NCBI RefSeq assembly: GCF_000238295.3
Contig: NZ_AHCD03000044.1
Location: 496,001 to 560,000 of the forward strand
Source: Pseudoalteromonas rubra
Lineage (GTDB): Bacteria > Pseudomonadota > Gammaproteobacteria > Enterobacterales > Alteromonadaceae
Length of the DNA stretch: 64,000 bases
Reading direction: 5' to 3'
Under the pieces are notes generated by a model, which was given only the letters and a program-made list of their open reading frames with translations, was not told where the DNA came from and did no database searches. Both the position numbers and the translations under genes were made by a program. Positions within the stretch are counted from its first letter, which is position 1. Every line of letters starts with the position of its first letter. Below, one piece after another: positions 1 through 8,653 of this stretch.

Positions 1-409
1 CTGAATAGCCCAGCAAACACCAGCATGCGAGAAATAACAACAGATAGCCGGGCATAAAAAACCACACAGAGTCTGCGAGGTAATCGTGTTTAATTACGGC
101 ACCATGCTGGAAGTAGTGTTGAGCCAGGTTGAAGTTAACAATGTCGCCTGCCAGGCAAAACAGCAAAGAAAACACCACCAGGTTTGCAACGAGCCGATAA
201 CTATGTGCATATTGATGTTGGTTGATTACCTGTCTTATTATTAAGCAATTACACAGTAATAAAATCAGGGTCAATGCTTCAAAACTTAATACCCAGTTGC
301 GTGTTTCTCCTACCACAGACCACACGCCGAGCAGAGTGAAAATGAGGTCGAGCATGGCGAGTGCGATGATTAAGACACTTATTTTAACTGTATGCCAGCG
401 GGCAACCAT
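1..409 (-). CDS. YhhN-like multi-pass membrane protein (partial, 3' end outside window)
   Basis: An open frame runs on the minus strand from an ATG at 409 through the left edge, so the C-terminus is missing. An AAGGA ribosome site lies about 7 bases upstream of the ATG. The 136 visible residues form at least four hydrophobic segments, starting MVARWHTVKISVLIIALAML. A GD pair inside a membrane stretch (CLAGDIVNFN) followed by an F-x-P-G-Y segment resembles the YhhN/TMEM86 lysoplasmalogenase family, whose members are inner-membrane proteins of about 210 residues. The family call is tentative because less than the full protein is visible. A plus-strand frame at 222-497 overlaps it and looks like a shadow. 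Confidence 0.55.
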   Translation of the reverse strand, partial: MVARWHTVKISVLIIALAMLDLIFTLLGVWSVVGETRNWVLSFEALTLILLLCNCLIIRQVINQHQYAHSYRLVANLVVFSLLFCLAGDIVNFNLAQHYFQHGAVIKHDYLADSVWFFMPGYLLLFLACWCLLGYS

Positions 410-521
410 CCTGAGTCCTTGTTGTTATCTTGGCCTGTTTGTTGAAGGTACAACTTTTAACAGTATTCTCCATGCAAAAGCAATGCTTTTTGTGTAGATT
501 GCCAAGCTTGAGAGGAAATAT

Positions 522-1448
522 ATGTCACAATTGAAAACCACACTGTCGTTTACTTTTTCGGTCTGTGCGCTTGGCGTCGCACTTTACAGCCACTTTACCC
601 AGTCACCAGCACTCAGTAGCACATCTGATGTTCAATCAGCAGAAAATGCATCGTTGCAAGGTCACAGCGAACAGGTTACGCCTGTCGAGGCAGGCAACTT
701 GGTTCAAAAACAGCAGCATATTGAGCAATTAGAGGAGCAAGTGCGTTATTTACAGGAGCGTGTTCTCGAACTGGAGAATCGTACCTTCTCTGAGTCCTCT
801 TCGCCTGAGGCGCTTGAAGAATCTGTTTTAGCTATCCTGGAGAAAAAGGAGCAGAAAGAACGTGCTGAGCACAGGCAGAGCAATCCGGTTTATGGCTTTT
901 ATGAAGACTTGCCTGATGACTATGAGATGCGTTTGAAAACCGATCCTGAGTATGCGGATAAACTGGGCAGACAATTACAGCAAAAAGTGTTGGATGAGAG
1001 CCTACCTGTGATTGACCGTTTGTCGGCGATGGGTCAGTTGCAGATGAATATGTATGTGCTGAATCGCACGCAAATGGACACCATGAGTTACGATACGGTG
1101 GATGCTGTGATTAAAATTAGCCGCGGGCAGTACGATGATAAACTCAGAGTTCAGGCACTGGATGTCGTTGCACAAACGCCAGTGGTAGACGCGCGTATAG
1201 CGCGTTCTTTGCTGGATATTGTTGAAAAAGAAGAAAACGATTACATGAGAGCAACCGCAGCAGAAGGTCTGATGTCGCAATATTATCAGGCGAACGATGA
1301 GCAATATCCGGGGCTTAAGCGGCAGCTTGCAAACGATATTCTGAAATTATACGACAATGATATTGATAATCAGGTTTATAACCTGATGCAACGTATGATC
1401 GGAGACGAAGACCTGCTGGATCAAATTCGCAAAGATGCCAATAAGTAA
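522..1448 (+). CDS. Membrane-anchored coiled-coil protein, function unknown
   Basis: Encodes 308 residues. The N-terminus (about residues 5-25) is a single uncleaved-looking hydrophobic segment, so the rest probably lies in the periplasm. Residues about 60-90 are rich in Glu, Gln and Leu with heptad spacing (HIEQLEEQVRYLQERVLELE), which suggests a coiled coil. The C-terminal half is helical with Ala-rich paired helices that recall HEAT-like repeats. An AGAGGAAA ribosome site precedes the ATG. No enzyme motif is visible and I do not recognise a named family. It stands alone, with the long gap 1449-1902 downstream. Confidence 0.75.
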   Translation: MSQLKTTLSFTFSVCALGVALYSHFTQSPALSSTSDVQSAENASLQGHSEQVTPVEAGNLVQKQQHIEQLEEQVRYLQERVLELENRTFSESSSPEALEESVLAILEKKEQKERAEHRQSNPVYGFYEDLPDDYEMRLKTDPEYADKLGRQLQQKVLDESLPVIDRLSAMGQLQMNMYVLNRTQMDTMSYDTVDAVIKISRGQYDDKLRVQALDVVAQTPVVDARIARSLLDIVEKEENDYMRATAAEGLMSQYYQANDEQYPGLKRQLANDILKLYDNDIDNQVYNLMQRMIGDEDLLDQIRKDANK

Positions 1449-1902
1449 TCTTGCTGATCAGCAGACTTTAAGCCCTTCCTTTCGGCATACGCATGGTGTC
1501 CGGCGTGTCAGCCTCGCGCTTTTAGGAACGTCATGTATGTAATGCACAGTTCATTCCAGTCAACGGATTATTATGCTCGCGCGATGCCCTGGGGCTTTAT
1601 CAAAAATCTGGTGTCATGGTCATCGATGATCCAAAAAGGTACCGGAAAATAACAGGCGGGGTGTAAATCGTTAAACCGAGATCTCGTTAGCGCAGTTCAA
1701 TTGAAACAGTGTTTTCACGGCAGGCTTTTTCAGTCAGTTGAGTTTGCCTCATTCAAACAAAGTGACAAATACCGATAATCGTATTTCGTAGTGTATTAAT
1801 TACATCTATATTTATAGAGTATTTTTTCTGAGAACTCGCGTATTTAGCGCTGTCGCCTGCTGGTATTTAAATAAATTAGGTGGCGGTAAAGAAGGGGTAG
1901 CC
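1449..1902. other. Intergenic region, 454 bases
   Basis: No clear gene. A 39-codon frame at 1533-1652 on the plus strand has an AGGAAC site 7 bases before its ATG and encodes an aromatic-rich peptide (YYARAMPWGFIKNLVSW); it may be a small protein or a gene remnant, and I cannot decide. The AT-rich part 1780-1850 is the likely promoter zone for the chemoreceptor gene downstream. A 12-base palindrome TGCTGATCAGCA lies just after the upstream stop codon but has no U-run. Confidence 0.4.
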
Positions 1903-3930
1903 ATGTTGCCGTTGCGGCTTTCCATAAAACATAAAATCACCCTGGGCTTTGGTGGTATTGGTATGTTGCTGGTTATTGCCAGTGCGCTGGCTTATTGGGC
2001 ACTTTTAGAGATCCAGCGTGCCAATCATAAAGTAACAGACACTGCCCAGCCCATCTTGCATGCTGCCGAGCAGTTCCAGCAACAGCAACTCAGGATAAGT
2101 AACCTGGTTTCCAAGGCATACAGTGCGAATGATGAATCCGGTATACAGCAGGTACAGCACGCTTTTAATCAGGCCGAATTGCGTGCGCAGTCGTTGCTCG
2201 ATGAGTTAGAAATGCGCTCGGCAGATGATCCCGGCGTAGTGCAGCCGCTTCGGGAAGTTGCTAAAATTCGTGCTGAGTTGCGGCAATTTTCAGAAGCTTT
2301 GTTCGCCGCACGTCAGGCTCAATTTCGTGCAGCACACACCATTGAGCAAGGCGTAGAGCGGTTTTTTGAACACAGAAACACTGCGGGTACGGCGATGTTG
2401 GATATCGAGTTAGTCGAAACAACGGATACCCGGCTGAGAGAGGAAGTAGCGGGGACCGGGATCCGCATTGATGATCTGCTGTTTACGCTGGAAAATAATG
2501 TGCAATCTCTCGCGCAACTTGGCCCTGATAGCCTTGCGACGCATCGCGAAGATGTTGGATTCATCGTTGATAACATCAGTGACAACCTAACTTACCTTAA
2601 ACGCCAGTCAGCCGGACTGCCAATCGAGTCGTTGCTTGAGCAGTTTGAGCCGGCCTGGGAGCACATTGCTCGCCAGTTAAAAGAGCCCGGCACTTTGTAT
2701 CAGGCACTTGAGCAGCGTCACAGGGGCCAGCAAACCGCTATGGAGAGTTATCGGCGTGCTGAGCAGGCCTTTGCGGACTTGTTCAATCAGATCGATACTA
2801 TCCAAGGCCAGGCCCAGAACCAGTTTGATTTATATCAGCAGGCATCAGACCAATTGATTGAGCAAGCCCAAAATGCGGCCCTGATACTGGTTTTAGTATT
2901 TGCCATATTAGCGGTCTGGATAGCACTGTCGACCAGCCGTGCGATGCTTATCCCGCTTGCAGCGGTAAACAAAATGCTGAGATATATAGCCAGTGGTGAT
3001 TTTTCCAGACAGATAGTCAAACGTCAGGATGATGAGTTTGGTACTCTGACTGACAACATCAATCAGGTAAAGCAAAGCCTGAGCAGTTTGTTAGAAGAAA
3101 TAGACACCCAGGTATATGAGCTAAAAGACTTAGCTGGCTCATCCTTAGCTCGCAGCCAAACCCTGACCAGCCGGGCAACGGCGCAGGTTGAGCGGACAGA
3201 TAATGCGTTGCACATTGCCTCAAATATCGCCAGCAGTGCGGTTGATGTGTCTGAACAGTCTCGAGATGGTGTGTCCGGGCTTAAGCATGCACAGCGACTG
3301 AACCAGGAAACGGCCCAGAGTGTTATGCACAATAAGCAAAAGATCATGTCATTAAGCGGCACGATGACCGAATCTGTGGGGGCGATGGAAGGGCTCAGGG
3401 CACACAGTGAAGACATAGGAAAAATTTTGGATACGATTGTCGCAATTGCTGAGCAAACGAATTTACTGGCACTAAATGCGGCCATAGAGGCTGCAAGGGC
3501 TGGAGAGCAAGGTCGGGGCTTTGCGGTGGTTGCTGATGAAGTCAGACAGTTGGCTATTCGTACACAAAATGCCACGCAGGAGATCAATAAAATGATCGCG
3601 GCTCTACAGGCTGATACGCACACGACCGCGGCTCTGATCCAAAATGGGGAGCTGGATGTTCGTGTGTGTGCCCAGCAAAGCGAAGTGCTTGCGAGCAACA
3701 TGGCCCAGGTCAGTGAAGCCATTGAACAAGCAACCGCATTGAGTGAGCGGGTACTCGACGCGGCAAATCATCAGGCGGCGCACTGTGAGAGTATTGCCGG
3801 GCTGATGAAAGATGTTCAGAAAACGGCTGCCCGCAACTCACAGGAAATGGGCTTTATGGCCAAAGACAGCGAGTCACTCAGTGGCTTTGCTGCCAGGCTG
3901 ACTCAGCTTATCGAGCGTTTTAAGCTCTAG
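1903..3930 (+). CDS. Methyl-accepting chemotaxis protein
   Basis: A 675-residue inner-membrane chemoreceptor. The first membrane segment is near residues 12-32 and the second near 325-345. Between them is a helical periplasmic sensor of about 290 residues, long enough for a double four-helix-bundle type. A HAMP linker follows at about 345-400. The cytoplasmic hairpin tip is canonical (EQTNLLALNAAIEAARAGE and GFAVVADEVRQLA), so it should bind CheA and CheW. No pentapeptide tether for CheR is seen at the C-terminus, which ends IERFKL. A GAAGGGG ribosome site supports the start. The ligand cannot be inferred. Confidence 0.95.
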   Translation: MLPLRLSIKHKITLGFGGIGMLLVIASALAYWALLEIQRANHKVTDTAQPILHAAEQFQQQQLRISNLVSKAYSANDESGIQQVQHAFNQAELRAQSLLDELEMRSADDPGVVQPLREVAKIRAELRQFSEALFAARQAQFRAAHTIEQGVERFFEHRNTAGTAMLDIELVETTDTRLREEVAGTGIRIDDLLFTLENNVQSLAQLGPDSLATHREDVGFIVDNISDNLTYLKRQSAGLPIESLLEQFEPAWEHIARQLKEPGTLYQALEQRHRGQQTAMESYRRAEQAFADLFNQIDTIQGQAQNQFDLYQQASDQLIEQAQNAALILVLVFAILAVWIALSTSRAMLIPLAAVNKMLRYIASGDFSRQIVKRQDDEFGTLTDNINQVKQSLSSLLEEIDTQVYELKDLAGSSLARSQTLTSRATAQVERTDNALHIASNIASSAVDVSEQSRDGVSGLKHAQRLNQETAQSVMHNKQKIMSLSGTMTESVGAMEGLRAHSEDIGKILDTIVAIAEQTNLLALNAAIEAARAGEQGRGFAVVADEVRQLAIRTQNATQEINKMIAALQADTHTTAALIQNGELDVRVCAQQSEVLASNMAQVSEAIEQATALSERVLDAANHQAAHCESIAGLMKDVQKTAARNSQEMGFMAKDSESLSGFAARLTQLIERFKL

Positions 3931-3940
3931 CTTTTTGACT

Positions 3941-4222
3941 TTAACCGGTACTGTCGATATGGCCCATATCACGTCCGGGATCGAGCTGATTTCGCACCCG
4001 ACGCTTCAAGATTTTAGCTTCCGGAAAGCCGCCGTCGCGCTCCCGACACCAGATCAGGGTATCGTTATAATAGATTTTAAATACGCCCTTACTGGCCGGA
4101 ACCAGTGCAACCTCGGCCAACTCATCTGCAAACGTTGACAACAATTCCTGGGCAAGCCAGCCACTGCGAAGCAACCACTGGCATAAAACACAATATTGGA
4201 TCGCTATTCTGGGCTTACTCAT
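3941..4222 (-). CDS. Rdx/SelW-family selenoprotein-like thioredoxin-fold protein
   Basis: A 93-residue protein of the SelT/SelW/SelH (Rdx) family. The redox CxxC motif is at residues 11-14 (YCVLCQW), with the family blocks WLAQELL and GGFPEAKILK and a C-terminal P-x-R-x-x-GH. The family's Sec position is Cys here. Members are small cytoplasmic thioredoxin-like proteins of uncertain physiological role. Its ATG overlaps the stop codon of the upstream nhaR-like gene as ATGA, and AGGAACC upstream serves as ribosome site, so the two are probably translationally coupled. It converges with the chemoreceptor gene on the other strand, with only 10 bases between the stops. Confidence 0.85.
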   Translation of the reverse strand: MSKPRIAIQYCVLCQWLLRSGWLAQELLSTFADELAEVALVPASKGVFKIYYNDTLIWCRERDGGFPEAKILKRRVRNQLDPGRDMGHIDSTG

Positions 4223-5133
4223 GTTGGTTCCTGATTGTCATCTATGCTGCGTGCATGCTGCACGAACTCGGAATAAATCGAGTCTTTGATCAGTCTGTCG
4301 GGTGTAAAGGCATAGTAGTTCTGATAGACGTTTTCGATTGCACCAATGAAATTCACATCATAGTGCCGCTCTATTTCTTCGCGTACAGATAAAGGTGCAG
4401 GGAATACTCCAAACCCTTGTTGTCCCAGCGCTTTCATTAATGCACTGTCGTCTACATGACCGGCAACAGATATTTCGATTTTGAGCTCATTGAGCCAATA
4501 CTGAATAGCGCTGGTGACCGGGCTATTCTTGGCTGGCAGTATGATTGGTGTGTCGGCCAATGCAGCTGGAAAGTTGTCACCGGTTAAGGCCTGATCTTGC
4601 TTCATGCCATAAAACCCGATCTGACTCTTACCGATTTCGTGACAGAAAAGTTTGAACGGAGTATCACCATCTAAGGGCTTATCCGCCAATACAAGGTCCA
4701 GTTTGTGCGTAGCCATTTGCGCCAGCAGCTCAGCTTGTTGACCGTCAATGCAATGCAGGTTGGAAATACGCTCGTTATCAATCAGGGGGGCCAGCCATTT
4801 AGAGACCAGAGACTTAGGCAACGCATCGGAAATACCGACTTTCAGTGTCCGATTGATAGAGGCCAGATCACCTTTGGTGGTTTCCAGCCACTCCTCTGCA
4901 ATGGCAAACATGTCATCGGCATATTGCTGGGTGAGTTGTCCGTACTCGGTCAGTCGTAACCCTCTGCCTTCTCTTAAAAACAGCTGCTTACCCAGACGCT
5001 GTTCCAGACTGGTGATCTGTGCGCTGATGGTTTGTGGTGTCAGATGCAATATCTTGCTGGCCGCGGCAATGCTGCCGTGGCGACTAACCTGCCAAAAGTA
5101 GTACAGGTGATTGTAATTTATGTTCGTTATCAT
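4219..5133 (-). CDS. nhaR: LysR-family transcriptional activator, NhaR-like
   Basis: Encodes 304 residues. The N-terminus INYNHLYYFWQVSRHGSI and the helix-turn-helix segment LTPQTISAQI closely match NhaR, the LysR-type activator that in E. coli controls the Na+/H+ antiporter gene nhaA. The effector domain from about residue 90 retains the family pattern VGISDALPKSLVSKWL and HKLDLVLADKP. No antiporter gene is adjacent, so the target is not shown by context. The gene is divergent from the hibernation-factor-like gene at 5272, and the 138-base gap between them must hold both promoters. Confidence 0.88.
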   Translation of the reverse strand: MITNINYNHLYYFWQVSRHGSIAAASKILHLTPQTISAQITSLEQRLGKQLFLREGRGLRLTEYGQLTQQYADDMFAIAEEWLETTKGDLASINRTLKVGISDALPKSLVSKWLAPLIDNERISNLHCIDGQQAELLAQMATHKLDLVLADKPLDGDTPFKLFCHEIGKSQIGFYGMKQDQALTGDNFPAALADTPIILPAKNSPVTSAIQYWLNELKIEISVAGHVDDSALMKALGQQGFGVFPAPLSVREEIERHYDVNFIGAIENVYQNYYAFTPDRLIKDSIYSEFVQHARSIDDNQEPT

Positions 5134-5271
5134 TCGTAATATTCGAGGTTTCGCTAAGAATTAATCAGCTTTTTTCTTTTTAAATACATTAGTAGATTAG
5201 CCTCATCGACGCAACAATATGAGTTCAATTTCCAGTAATTTGCTGGCTTTGTACAAGAGGTTGATAGCATT

Positions 5272-5574
5272 ATGAAACTAAATTTCAGAGCAACAGGCAA
5301 GCGTATTGCGGAGGCGACCAAGTCGCAGCTCGCAAAGTTGGCAACCAACAAGTTTATGCGCTACGCCGCCCATATCCGCAAAGTGCGCATTGATGTGGAT
5401 GAGCAGCCCTGCCAGCGCCATGGCGTTTTGACTATCTGTAAAGTAGAAGTGTTATTGCCCGGATTACCCAGCGTCTCCGTTCGAGCCAAAGGTAAGAATA
5501 TGATGCAGGTGATCAAGCGTGCATTGCGTGACAGCGAATTGCTACTGGCACGCCAGTTTAATCAGGTTGCTTAG
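5272..5574 (+). CDS. HPF/RaiA-like ribosome-associated protein
   Basis: A 100-residue basic protein. The order of predicted elements is beta-alpha-beta-beta-beta-alpha, with an N-terminal MKLNFRATGKRI strand and a late V-x-A-x-G-K-N-M-x-x-V-I block that resembles the second half of HPF/RaiA (HAxAEGxDMYxAID). Proteins of this fold bind the 30S subunit and help inactivate ribosomes in stationary phase. The similarity is moderate: the acidic and basic surface residues differ from E. coli HPF, so it could be a diverged member with another role. The ribosome site is weak. Confidence 0.6.
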   Translation: MKLNFRATGKRIAEATKSQLAKLATNKFMRYAAHIRKVRIDVDEQPCQRHGVLTICKVEVLLPGLPSVSVRAKGKNMMQVIKRALRDSELLLARQFNQVA

Positions 5575-5958
5575 TTTAGCCCCAAGCGTACTGAAGCAGC
5601 CAGCGTTGAAAAGTAGAAAATTTATTCGACCCAAACTGAACGAGATAGGAGGTGGCGTCCAGGTAAGAATATGATTATGCAGTATTTACAGTTATTCCCA
5701 AGCACTTGCGGCGGCATGGAGGCCGCGCTTTCCATTCTTCTTCCCAGTTTATCTATTTAACAAGCTTACCTGTTTCTACTACAAATATTGTTGTTTGGCA
5801 CAAAAATTAGCCAATTAAGAGCAATAATGTACCCAGATTAATTTTCAAACTGATTAAAGTATTAATAAAATGTTTATTGTTGGTGACATTTAGATGGGTT
5901 TTTGCTATTTTCAGAGCCTGGTATTGATCAACACTTTTTAGTTTCAAGGACGTAGTGC
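5575..5958. other. Intergenic region, 384 bases
   Basis: No gene seen. A GC-rich imperfect hairpin (GCGGC...GCCGC) lies near 5707-5730. The AT-rich part 5760-5940 is probably the promoter zone for the transport gene at 5959; TTTCAAGGACGTAGTGC directly before that start supplies an AAGGA ribosome site. Confidence 0.4.
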
Positions 5959-7227
5959 ATGCAGTATATCGATGATACCAGCGCTCAGGACAGCCAACTA
6001 GAGAAAAAACATAACTACAAACTCTATTTCCTGCTCATCGCTGGTGTATTTATTTCATTATATTTTGTTGTTCCTCAGATACTTGCCTGGGCAAGTGGAG
6101 AGAGTGCCGTGAGAATGGAAAACATTCATGTGGCGGAAGTACGTCGTGGTGAATTTGTGCGGGATATTTCCGTTCAAGGTCGTGTGATAGCGTCACGGCG
6201 TCCTACATTATATAGCCCGGCAGAAGGAACAGTGACTTATTTGGTGACTGCCGGAGACTCGGTCGAAATGAGCCAGCCATTGGCGCAGATAGACAGTCCT
6301 GAACTGAAAAGCTTACTGGCTCAGGAACACGCAGAGCTAACGCGTCTCAGCACGCAACTGGAACGAGAAAAAATTCAAGCTAAAAAGCAGGATCTTGCTC
6401 AAGAGAATTATCTGGGCAAAGCAATCGTAGCGCTGAATGCTGCAAAACGTGAAATGCGCCGCAATGAAGAAGGTAAAAAAAATCAGGTAGTCAGCGATAT
6501 AGATTACCAAAAAGCCAAAGATGAACTCGAAAACGCACAGCGAGAACATCGCCTGGCAGTTAAAGAGGTGGCTTTGCTGAAGGAAAGTCAGAAGTTCGAG
6601 ATCCAGACTCGTGCCATTGAATTGCAAGCGCAACAGGTTTTGGTAGACGAATTAAAAAGGCGTGTCGCTTCGCTGGAAATCCGCTCCCCGGTTAACGGCA
6701 TTGTGGGTAACCTGAACGTCGACCAGAAAAATACAGTGGTGAAAAATCAGCCGCTGCTGAGTGTGGTGGATTTATCCCATTACGAGGTTGAGGTCAATAT
6801 TCCAGAAAACTATGCTGATGACCTGGCCTTGGGAATGCCTGCTCAAATTACCTTAAATGGTCGCGCTTATGAAGGCGAACTCACCGCAATATCGCCTGAA
6901 ATAGTGCGAGGTCAGGTGGAAGGTAAGATCCGCTTTAAGGAAGCGGAGATCACCGGTCTGAGACAAAATCAACGCCTAACCAGTCGTATTGTGTTGGAAG
7001 AAAAATCAGGCGTTACGTATTTGCCCAGAGGCCAGTTTGTCGATGCATACAGCGGCAAATATGCCTATGTACTGGACGAAGGCAGTGCGGTGAAAAAAGC
7101 AATAAGTTTGGGATCAAAAAGTCTTGGTCAGGTAGAGGTCCTGTCGGGACTGGCTGTCGGTGATACGGTCATCATTTCTGATACGCGCATGTTTAATAGT
7201 GCAGAACGTGTGCGAGTAGTGCAGTAA
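5959..7227 (+). CDS. Periplasmic adaptor (HlyD/MacA-type membrane fusion protein)
   Basis: Encodes 422 residues with one N-terminal membrane segment (about 22-42). It then shows the membrane-fusion-protein order: first lipoyl half (PAEGTVTYLVTAGDSVEMSQ), a long coiled-coil hairpin at about 110-220, second lipoyl half (IRSPVNGIVGNLNV), beta-barrel and membrane-proximal domain. Such adaptors link an inner-membrane transporter to a TolC-like outer-membrane channel. It is followed after 81 bases by two FtsX/MacB-type permeases. The ATPase gene that normally sits between adaptor and permeases is absent. The exported substrate is unknown. Confidence 0.88.
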   Translation: MQYIDDTSAQDSQLEKKHNYKLYFLLIAGVFISLYFVVPQILAWASGESAVRMENIHVAEVRRGEFVRDISVQGRVIASRRPTLYSPAEGTVTYLVTAGDSVEMSQPLAQIDSPELKSLLAQEHAELTRLSTQLEREKIQAKKQDLAQENYLGKAIVALNAAKREMRRNEEGKKNQVVSDIDYQKAKDELENAQREHRLAVKEVALLKESQKFEIQTRAIELQAQQVLVDELKRRVASLEIRSPVNGIVGNLNVDQKNTVVKNQPLLSVVDLSHYEVEVNIPENYADDLALGMPAQITLNGRAYEGELTAISPEIVRGQVEGKIRFKEAEITGLRQNQRLTSRIVLEEKSGVTYLPRGQFVDAYSGKYAYVLDEGSAVKKAISLGSKSLGQVEVLSGLAVGDTVIISDTRMFNSAERVRVVQ

Positions 7228-7242
7228 TTTAATCAACGCGAA

Positions 7243-7288
7243 GGCGCGATCACAACGATGATCGTGCCAACCCGACGCTATTTTCGGG
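7243..7288 (+). repeat. Two consecutive stem-loops between adaptor and permease genes
   Basis: The first stem pairs 7243-7252 (GGCGCGATCA) with 7259-7268 (TGATCGTGCC), one G-U pair, loop CAACGA. The second pairs 7271-7275 (CCCGA) with 7284-7288 (TCGGG). There is no U-run, so this is more likely an mRNA stability or processing element than a terminator. It lies where an ATPase gene would be expected. Confidence 0.55.
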
Positions 7289-7308
7289 TATAACAAGGTG
7301 GAGGAAGC

Positions 7309-8643
7309 ATGCTGATGAGATATTATTTCAAACTGGCCTGGATAAGCTTCAAACAGACTCCGCTATTAAGTTCCTTAATTGTGGTCACCATAGCGGTCGG
7401 TATCGCTGCGACAATGACCACCTACACCATCAATTATATGATGAATCAAGAACCTGTGCCTGGTAAGTCAGACACCTTGTTTTTGGTTCAGCTCAACAGC
7501 TGGGGCCCGGAAAAAGCCTATTATAGTCAGGGCGAAGAAGAGCGGGTACCGCCTTATCTTACTTTTCAGGACGCGCAAAATTTATGGCAGGCAGACCGTG
7601 CCCAATCACATGTTCCTATTAGTGGCTATCGGGATCAGTTGAAACTGCCCGAGCAACCAGACTCTCGGGCAAAAACAGCATTGGTGCGCTCTACCAGTCG
7701 GGACTTCTTTAGTGCCTTTAACGCCCCTATGAAGTTTGGTACTGCCTGGTCTGCTGAAGCTGATAGGCAGGGGGAACGAGTGGCTGTTATCAGTGCTGAT
7801 GTTAATCAGCGGCTGTTTAATGGTCAAAACTCGATTGGTCAATCTATTACGTTGGGCGCACTGGAGTATCGCGTTATCGGCGTGTTGGACACCTGGCCAA
7901 TCTTACCGCGCTTTTATGGCGAAGCCATGCATGCTTTTCGTCAGCCCAGAGATGTGTTCATTCCATTTGAAACTCAGGTGCGTAATGCCCTTTGGTCTGC
8001 AAACTTACAGCCTTTTGAATGCTGGCGCGATCCGCAAGACAGCTCGTTCGAAGCGCTGTTAGCATCTGAATGTGTCTGGGTTTACTTTTGGGTGGAACTA
8101 CAAGATGCCAATCAACGTCGTGCTTACGAGGAATTCCTCTATGCCTACGTTCAGGAGCAGCGTGTTTTGGGACGTTTTCAGCGCAAAATTGTCAATAAAT
8201 TGAGTACGCCAGCTGAGTATCTGACTGAGCGCGAAGCTATTTCTGACGATAACCGGGTGGCACTCGGATTGTCATTGTGTTTTCTTTTGCTGTGTTTATT
8301 GAACAGTACCAACCTGATGATGGCAAAGTTTCATGGTAAGGCTGGTGAGATTGGGTTACGCCGTGCAGTGGGGGCGAGCAGACAACAGGTTTTTGTTCAG
8401 TTCAGTGTTGAAACTGTGCTGATGGGGATATTTGGCGGTGTGCTGGGATTGGTGCTGGCTCAATTGGGGCTTGCTATCTGCAGTCGGGTATATCAACACT
8501 TGAGCAGCGATTTGATGCAAATGGACCTGTATATTTTGGTGTTGACGCCATTGGTGGCGATATCAGCCAGTGTGTTTTTTGGTCTTTTTCCTGTCTTTAG
8601 AGCCAGTCGGATAGAACCTGCCAGCCAGCTAAACAGTGTGTGA
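7309..8643 (+). CDS. ABC transporter permease, FtsX/MacB type (first of pair)
   Basis: Encodes 444 residues. The N-terminal membrane segment (about 18-38) is followed by a MacB-like periplasmic domain (about 45-310) and three C-terminal membrane segments with the FtsX pattern GEIGLRRAVGASRQQVFVQF. A strong GGAGGAAGC site precedes the ATG at 7309. Proteins of this group use ATP hydrolysis by a separate or fused ATPase to drive export through the adaptor; there is no fused ATPase domain here. The stop is 10 bases before the likely start of the second permease. Confidence 0.88.
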   Translation: MLMRYYFKLAWISFKQTPLLSSLIVVTIAVGIAATMTTYTINYMMNQEPVPGKSDTLFLVQLNSWGPEKAYYSQGEEERVPPYLTFQDAQNLWQADRAQSHVPISGYRDQLKLPEQPDSRAKTALVRSTSRDFFSAFNAPMKFGTAWSAEADRQGERVAVISADVNQRLFNGQNSIGQSITLGALEYRVIGVLDTWPILPRFYGEAMHAFRQPRDVFIPFETQVRNALWSANLQPFECWRDPQDSSFEALLASECVWVYFWVELQDANQRRAYEEFLYAYVQEQRVLGRFQRKIVNKLSTPAEYLTEREAISDDNRVALGLSLCFLLLCLLNSTNLMMAKFHGKAGEIGLRRAVGASRQQVFVQFSVETVLMGIFGGVLGLVLAQLGLAICSRVYQHLSSDLMQMDLYILVLTPLVAISASVFFGLFPVFRASRIEPASQLNSV

Positions 8644-8653
8644 GGGACAACTT

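Noticed and set aside
222..497. Plus-strand frame of 91 codons near the left edge
   Set aside because: It overlaps the better supported minus-strand membrane protein and has a composition without signal or family features.
3063..3722. Minus-strand 219-codon frame inside the chemoreceptor gene
   Set aside because: Antisense to a canonical chemoreceptor signal domain; Ser/Ala/Cys-rich product typical of shadow frames.
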